Origin: Inonotus obliquus
Lineage: Eukaryota > Basidiomycota > Agaricomycetes > Hymenochaetales > Hymenochaetaceae
Length of the DNA stretch: 64,000 nucleotides
Reading direction: 5' to 3'
Assembly: GCA_032164295.1 (NCBI GenBank)
Contig: JAJHTX010000006.1
Location: 1,550,001-1,614,000 of the forward strand
Made by a program: the position numbers and the translations under genes. Below, piece after piece: positions 60,215 to 64,000 of the stretch (position 1 is its first letter; the number at the start of each line of letters is the position of its first letter). The notes under the pieces are model-generated. The model had not been told where the DNA came from and ran no database searches. It was given only the letters and a program-made list of their open reading frames with translations.

Positions 60215-60880
60215 TTACGACCCGAGGGGGATCGTGTTGGCCTGGCTACCTCCCAAAACGCTCGCTCCAAGCCCGGGGTCGAAGAAGATATCCGGATCAT
60301 TGGCAGGATCCTGAGCCTGAACGAGGCCATTCAACTCCGCGTTCCTCGGGGCTGTCTGACAGAAGACTGAGTTCCTCAACGTCGGGGGGTTCGTGGTAAA
60401 GTCCTAAAGAAAACATGAAATTAGTGTCGGCTTGACGTAGACTAATGAAATTGCATACAGGGGGCGTGTTCTTCTCAACCTGTCGGAATTCGATGGCAAG
60501 ATCAATCAAGGTCTGCGCCGTCGCATCATCAAATTGTTGAGCAGCATCTAAATGCAATTGTCCAGCTACCGTCGATTATCCACTTATTAGTTTAGGAACG
60601 TACCAATGATATCATCAGCCAGATCTTGCTGGAGACATTCACCGGCGGCACCGAGCAAGGTACCGGGCCCACGTCCCGCAAGAGTGCCGCAGACGTCACC
60701 CGGGCAAGCCGCGGCAATCCTGGTGAGCACTTCCGGGTTTTCCTGACCAAAACGGCGCGGATGAAGGAGAACCGGCTTATTGTCGCGCTCAAGCCAACGG
60801 TAGCGGGCAAACGCTTGGTCGGTCACGGAGAGCACAGAGAGTACGACGGCAGCGAGATAAACAAATTGATTGGTCAACAT
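60215..60880 (-). CDS. small secreted protein of unknown function
   Basis: Three exons encode a protein starting MLTNQFVYLAAVVLSVLSVTDQAFA, a clear signal peptide. The mature part has GDVCGTLAGRGPGTLLGAAGECLQQDLADDIIA, then a helical stretch (GQLHLDAAQQFDDATAQTL) and a C-terminus with FCQTAPRNAEL and DIFFDPGLGASVLGGSQ. The few cysteines could form disulphides. I recognise no enzyme or known domain. The sequence type, a short secreted protein with QL/DL-rich helices, is common in agaricomycetes. Introns lie near 60603-60555 and 60465-60405. The stop is at 60215. Confidence 0.7.
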
Positions 60881-61969
60881 GATGGTGCTGGCGTCGAATT
60901 AACGAATGACAATGAACGAGAGGTTATCGAGTGAACGGACAACGGGCACCAGGCCAAGACGCGAATGAACGTAATGTTGTAAGAAGTGGGGATAAGAAGA
61001 AAATGCCGTTCAACGACAACAAAGATGAAGAGCACCAAGATGGTGAAGAGGAGCGTGAAAGACCCGACGGTCTTTTATAGTGTTTTCGACGTCGTCACAG
61101 GTTCTCAGATGTTCAGACAAATCGAATCAGGAAGACTAGGCATCGGAGGCATTAACTCCTTGTAGACTCCGCCTGTTGCCAGCCCGACGCCATGTGTTCG
61201 AGGAAAGAAGGCCCGTTGACCTCACCACGCTACCAGAGGCTACCATACCGAAGCACCCGGGATACAAGGTCCGAGTTGCAAGGACAAAGAAAGCCTCCAA
61301 CTGCGGCCAAGAATGAGATCGTTGCTTCCAAGCACCAGAAGTCGCTCCCAATTGGATCACAGCTCGATACTCGTGTCGGTAGGTGTAAGAAACCTCCGAC
61401 AAACCTGCAATTGGCGGGGAAATGCTTGTTGCAACACCTCAACTCATCAGAACTCCAACTAAGCAGCCAAGCCGAGCCGAGCAGAACATTTTTGTCAACG
61501 CAACATCATAGCTGAAAGATGATGTGTACAGTGGAGGGATGGCATAGCGCATCATTATGTACTATGCTGGACCGTGCATTGCTCCCCAATTAGTGCGCCT
61601 CTGTGTTGTGGTCAAGACGTGCTTGCCGAATTTACACATCGTCTTCTTTAAAATCGGCCTTTAAGTACTGTTCGTATCCAGATTACAGCCTGTGCTTCGC
61701 TTGTACACGTAGTACGTGTGACTGGTCATAAGGCCTCGACAAGTAGTCGTATATGGTTACGGTCGTATAGCTCGAGGTGTAAGTATACATACGGATGCAC
61801 ACTCGGAGTATAGGCGCCGTGTATACAAAGGCTGCCTTGTGAACGGAAGTACTGTGCTCTCAGGCTCTTGAGAACTTGTTATTCATATCCTGACAGCTTT
61901 GCCATGTTAGTTCCGTCACAGTTAAACCAATATGGGGGCGTCTGAGGCTTTCTCTGAGGGACATGGTTC

Positions 61970-61983
61970 ACTCGAGCTCGAGT
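61970..61983. repeat. 14-bp perfect palindrome
   Basis: ACTCGAGCTCGAGT reads the same on both strands. It could be a dimeric protein site; no neighbouring gene start explains it. Confidence 0.7.
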
Positions 61984-62027
61984 CAAAGGTCACCCCTCAC
62001 CAGGTTCAATGCAGGGTCGGAAGGGGC

Positions 62028-62139
62028 TGTTGACTGTAATGCCTAAATACTGGCAGTCTGTTTAGCATTTTGAGAAACAGACTGACCCTTGCCCTTGACG
62101 ATCGCCCTCTCTTTGGTTTGGTATAGGTTACAGTCAACA
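62028..62139. repeat. nested inverted repeats
   Basis: TGTTGACTGTAA (62028-62039) and its exact complement TTACAGTCAACA (62128-62139) enclose a second perfect inverted repeat, CAGTCTGTTT (62054-62063) and AAACAGACTG (62075-62084) with an 11-nt loop. Such nesting suggests a folded RNA or a small inverted-repeat transposon relic. Confidence 0.7.
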
Positions 62140-62863
62140 CAACGCAAGCCGTTATGCGTCAGCCGTATACGACGGTATGACAATACCGACGGCGCAGACT
62201 GCTGTGACAGTAGATAGAGTTCTTCATCTCCTTGCCATGTGGGGTTCCAGACTATAATGAGATGGTATGTCGCTCCATGCCTTCGAGGTGTTCATCCGAC
62301 CAATTCTTGTTGCTAGCATCCGATTAGCAGTGACTGGGTTTTGTCGGTAAACAGTGGAGGATGGTCGTACATTTAATTTACAGCATCCGCGATTCGGGAA
62401 GAGGCAGCGTTGCACCTTGTCCGCCGTCAGCACAGTGCTAGTGTCGAGCAGATATAGAACGAGGATAGGCATGTCAGTGCAACTCCTTCAACTGCTTACA
62501 GATATTGGTCCACCTTAAGCTTGTCCTTCGCCTTGATTATATGAGGCAATTCCGCCCATTTTTACTTTCTTTGCTGTCTATCGTAACTTGGAAGACCATT
62601 TTGTGTGGAAAATAAGCGTCTCGGAGAGTAGAGAAATGGCTGGTTTCGTGTGCACAATTGTGTCCCGTGACGAGCTCTCTGAATCTCAATCTCATTAGAC
62701 ATGACGAATAAACTATTCCGCCTTATACACCATCCAAAACGACACTTTTCACCTCTAAACACAAGCTGTCCCGCCACTTCTCCGACGTGCGATCGTCATG
62801 CCTGGCGCCTAGATTAAGCAACAACTTGCATTGGACGGTCAACCATTCTAGCATACACCTCCC

Positions 62864-64000
62864 ATGACCAACCGTGTCGAAAGGAAAGTGCTCTGGCATC
62901 CACGACAAGAGAATAGATTCATCGTTGGTGGTGGGACACAGGTCTCCCTGTTTGAGTGGAGGCAGGATGTTCCTGAGTTCAGGCTCGTCTCATCTCAGGC
63001 AGACTTGCAGCTGATGAAAGTGAGTAAGGTAGCCATTACCCAACCATGGTATGGTTTATAGCTTTGCGCAGTGTTTCGCATGGTCCCCTGACCCTTCATT
63101 TGACGATCTCATCGCCGTTGGAGCGAGTACTGGGAAGGTAGACTTATGGCGCCTGGAGGCAAACAAATATGCAAGAAGCAACATGGTTTTCAGTGGTCCC
63201 GAACTGACACTACCTGCTAATAATTCCATTCGCTACTCCAGGAGCGTACTGGCTCTAGCGTTCTCTTCAGCGAAGCCTAACCGCCTAGCAGTTGGACTCG
63301 ACAAGGCCAAAGGGGATCCCAGTTTGGTCGTATGGGATATAAATGCCACGGCCGCAAGTGCGGCCAAGTCATCCGCCTCGCGTCCCTGGCGACAATACGC
63401 ACACGCGGAAGTCGTGTCCTCGTTGGCCTTCTTACCCGAAAGCTCGAATCTGCTCGTGGCCAACGTCTCTAATCTTTGGTTGCGAGAGATTGACTTGCGC
63501 GACCCCAAAGCACACATTGCACAAGCGCCGGCAACAAAGGTCACCGGCATTGTGACGGACTCCTTCGACGCGAATCGCATTGCTTGCTATGGTGAAGGAT
63601 CAGTAACAATATGGGACATGAGGAAATTTGTTTCACCCCTCCTCAGCTTCTCCCTTAGGGACGCTGCCGCAGATGGGGCTCGATATTCTACAATGGATTC
63701 GTTCATAAACACAGAGTTTTCTCCCGTCCGCCGTGGTTTGCTTGCCACCCTGACTCGTGACGCGAACCACGTCAGATTTTGGGACATTCAGCAGACACCG
63801 TCGTTAGAGGATTCGCGCACATCAGATAACTTCCCCTTGAGAAGTACCCCGCGAGAATCAGCGCGCACGAGTAAACTGCCCCGCCTATCTTGGGCGGCTT
63901 CTTCTACCATGCTTTCCTGGACATCACCGGCTGAGCAGCCTCATACACACACGATCGAACCCTCCGTGAATGTTCTCAATACTATATTATCAAACACCAG
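62864..64000 (+). CDS. WD40 protein Mio/Sea4 (SEACAT/GATOR2), 5' part only
   Basis: The N-terminal propeller of a Mio/Sea4-type protein, a component of the vacuole-associated SEA (GATOR) complex that tunes TORC1 to amino acids. It begins MTNRVERKVLWHPRQENRF with IVGGGTQVSLFEW, then KCFAWSPDPSFDDLIAVGASTGKVDLWRLE across the first intron, LALAFSSAKPNRLAVGLDKAKGDPSLVVWD, SLAFLPESSNLLVANVSNLWLREIDLRD and RIACYGEGSVTIWDMRKF. The order and the HPRQENRF/AVGLDK blocks match Mio. The gene continues past the right edge, so the C-terminal solenoid and zinc-binding RING-like end are not seen. Confidence 0.85.

Larger units (their letters stand above)
60881..62863. other. gene-free region, about 2 kb, rich in inverted repeats
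   Basis: The longest stretch without a recognisable gene. The left 300 bp would be the promoter of the secreted-protein gene and the right end that of the WD40 gene. Between them are palindromes at 61705-61719 and 61970-61983, a hairpin at 62054-62084 enclosed by a 12-bp inverted repeat (62028-62039 and 62128-62139) and a small hairpin at 62173-62188. Short frames (for example 61192-61515) have no domain and no supporting introns. No tRNA was found. Confidence 0.55.

Noticed and set aside
61192..61515. 107-codon plus-strand frame in the gene-free region
   Set aside because: Low-complexity polar sequence with no recognisable domain, and its minus strand carries equally long frames.
61940..62030. 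T-arm-like GGTTCAATGC in the gene-free region
   Set aside because: No cloverleaf can be folded around it and no A box lies at the right distance.

Overview
The window is nuclear DNA of a filamentous basidiomycete, most likely an agaricomycete. Coding regions are interrupted by many introns of about 45-70 bp with GT..AG ends, genes are packed tightly on both strands, and nearly every recognisable product is a conserved fungal housekeeping protein (a DASH-complex subunit, Cps1-type GT2 synthase, HSP9/12, Wss1 protease, Use1 SNARE). Family assignments come from reading translated motifs; no database search was run. I place 25 protein-coding genes, one LTR, several repeats and a 2 kb gene-free stretch.

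Layout. 1-537: polypurine tract and 3' LTR of an LTR retrotransposon whose body lies outside the window. 1466-12337: AlkB-like 2OG-Fe(II) dioxygenase with a zinc ribbon, PH/coiled-coil protein, class III (GABA-type) aminotransferase. 12762-19735: RING-H2 membrane protein, HSP9/12 stress protein, a small unknown protein, Sm D3, and INO80-complex subunit Ies2. 19953-42548: a run dominated by membrane-traffic genes: COG2, VPS8 (CORVET), COG3, SNX3, CTI6 (PHD, Rpd3L), VPS15 (Vps34 complex) and a small Cys-anchored protein that resembles LAMTOR1/Ego1. 42736-55598: ILV1, WSS1, ADE6, an Ariadne-type RBR ligase and lysyl-tRNA synthetase. 56150-64000: GT2 polysaccharide synthase, USE1 SNARE, DAD4, a small secreted protein, a gene-free region rich in inverted repeats, and the 5' part of a Mio/SEA4 WD40 gene that runs off the window.

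How the genes relate. COG2 and COG3 belong to the same Golgi tether. VPS8, SNX3 and VPS15 act on endosomes, USE1 acts in Golgi-to-ER retrograde fusion, and Mio plus the putative LAMTOR1-like protein would act in nutrient signalling at the vacuole. Four divergent promoters serving these genes (VPS8/COG3, SNX3/CTI6, VPS15/LAMTOR1-like, USE1/DAD4) each contain a CACGTG palindrome, which suggests but does not prove shared regulation. Eight gene pairs are divergent; the tightest, ILV1/WSS1, leaves only 56 bp between start codons.

Points to check first: the CACGTG pattern, an LTR leader that looks like an intron created by a tandem duplication, a reading-frame break between zinc fingers of WSS1, and the nested inverted repeats at 62.0-62.2 kb. 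Exon boundaries were inferred by eye; outer CDS limits are more reliable than internal junctions.
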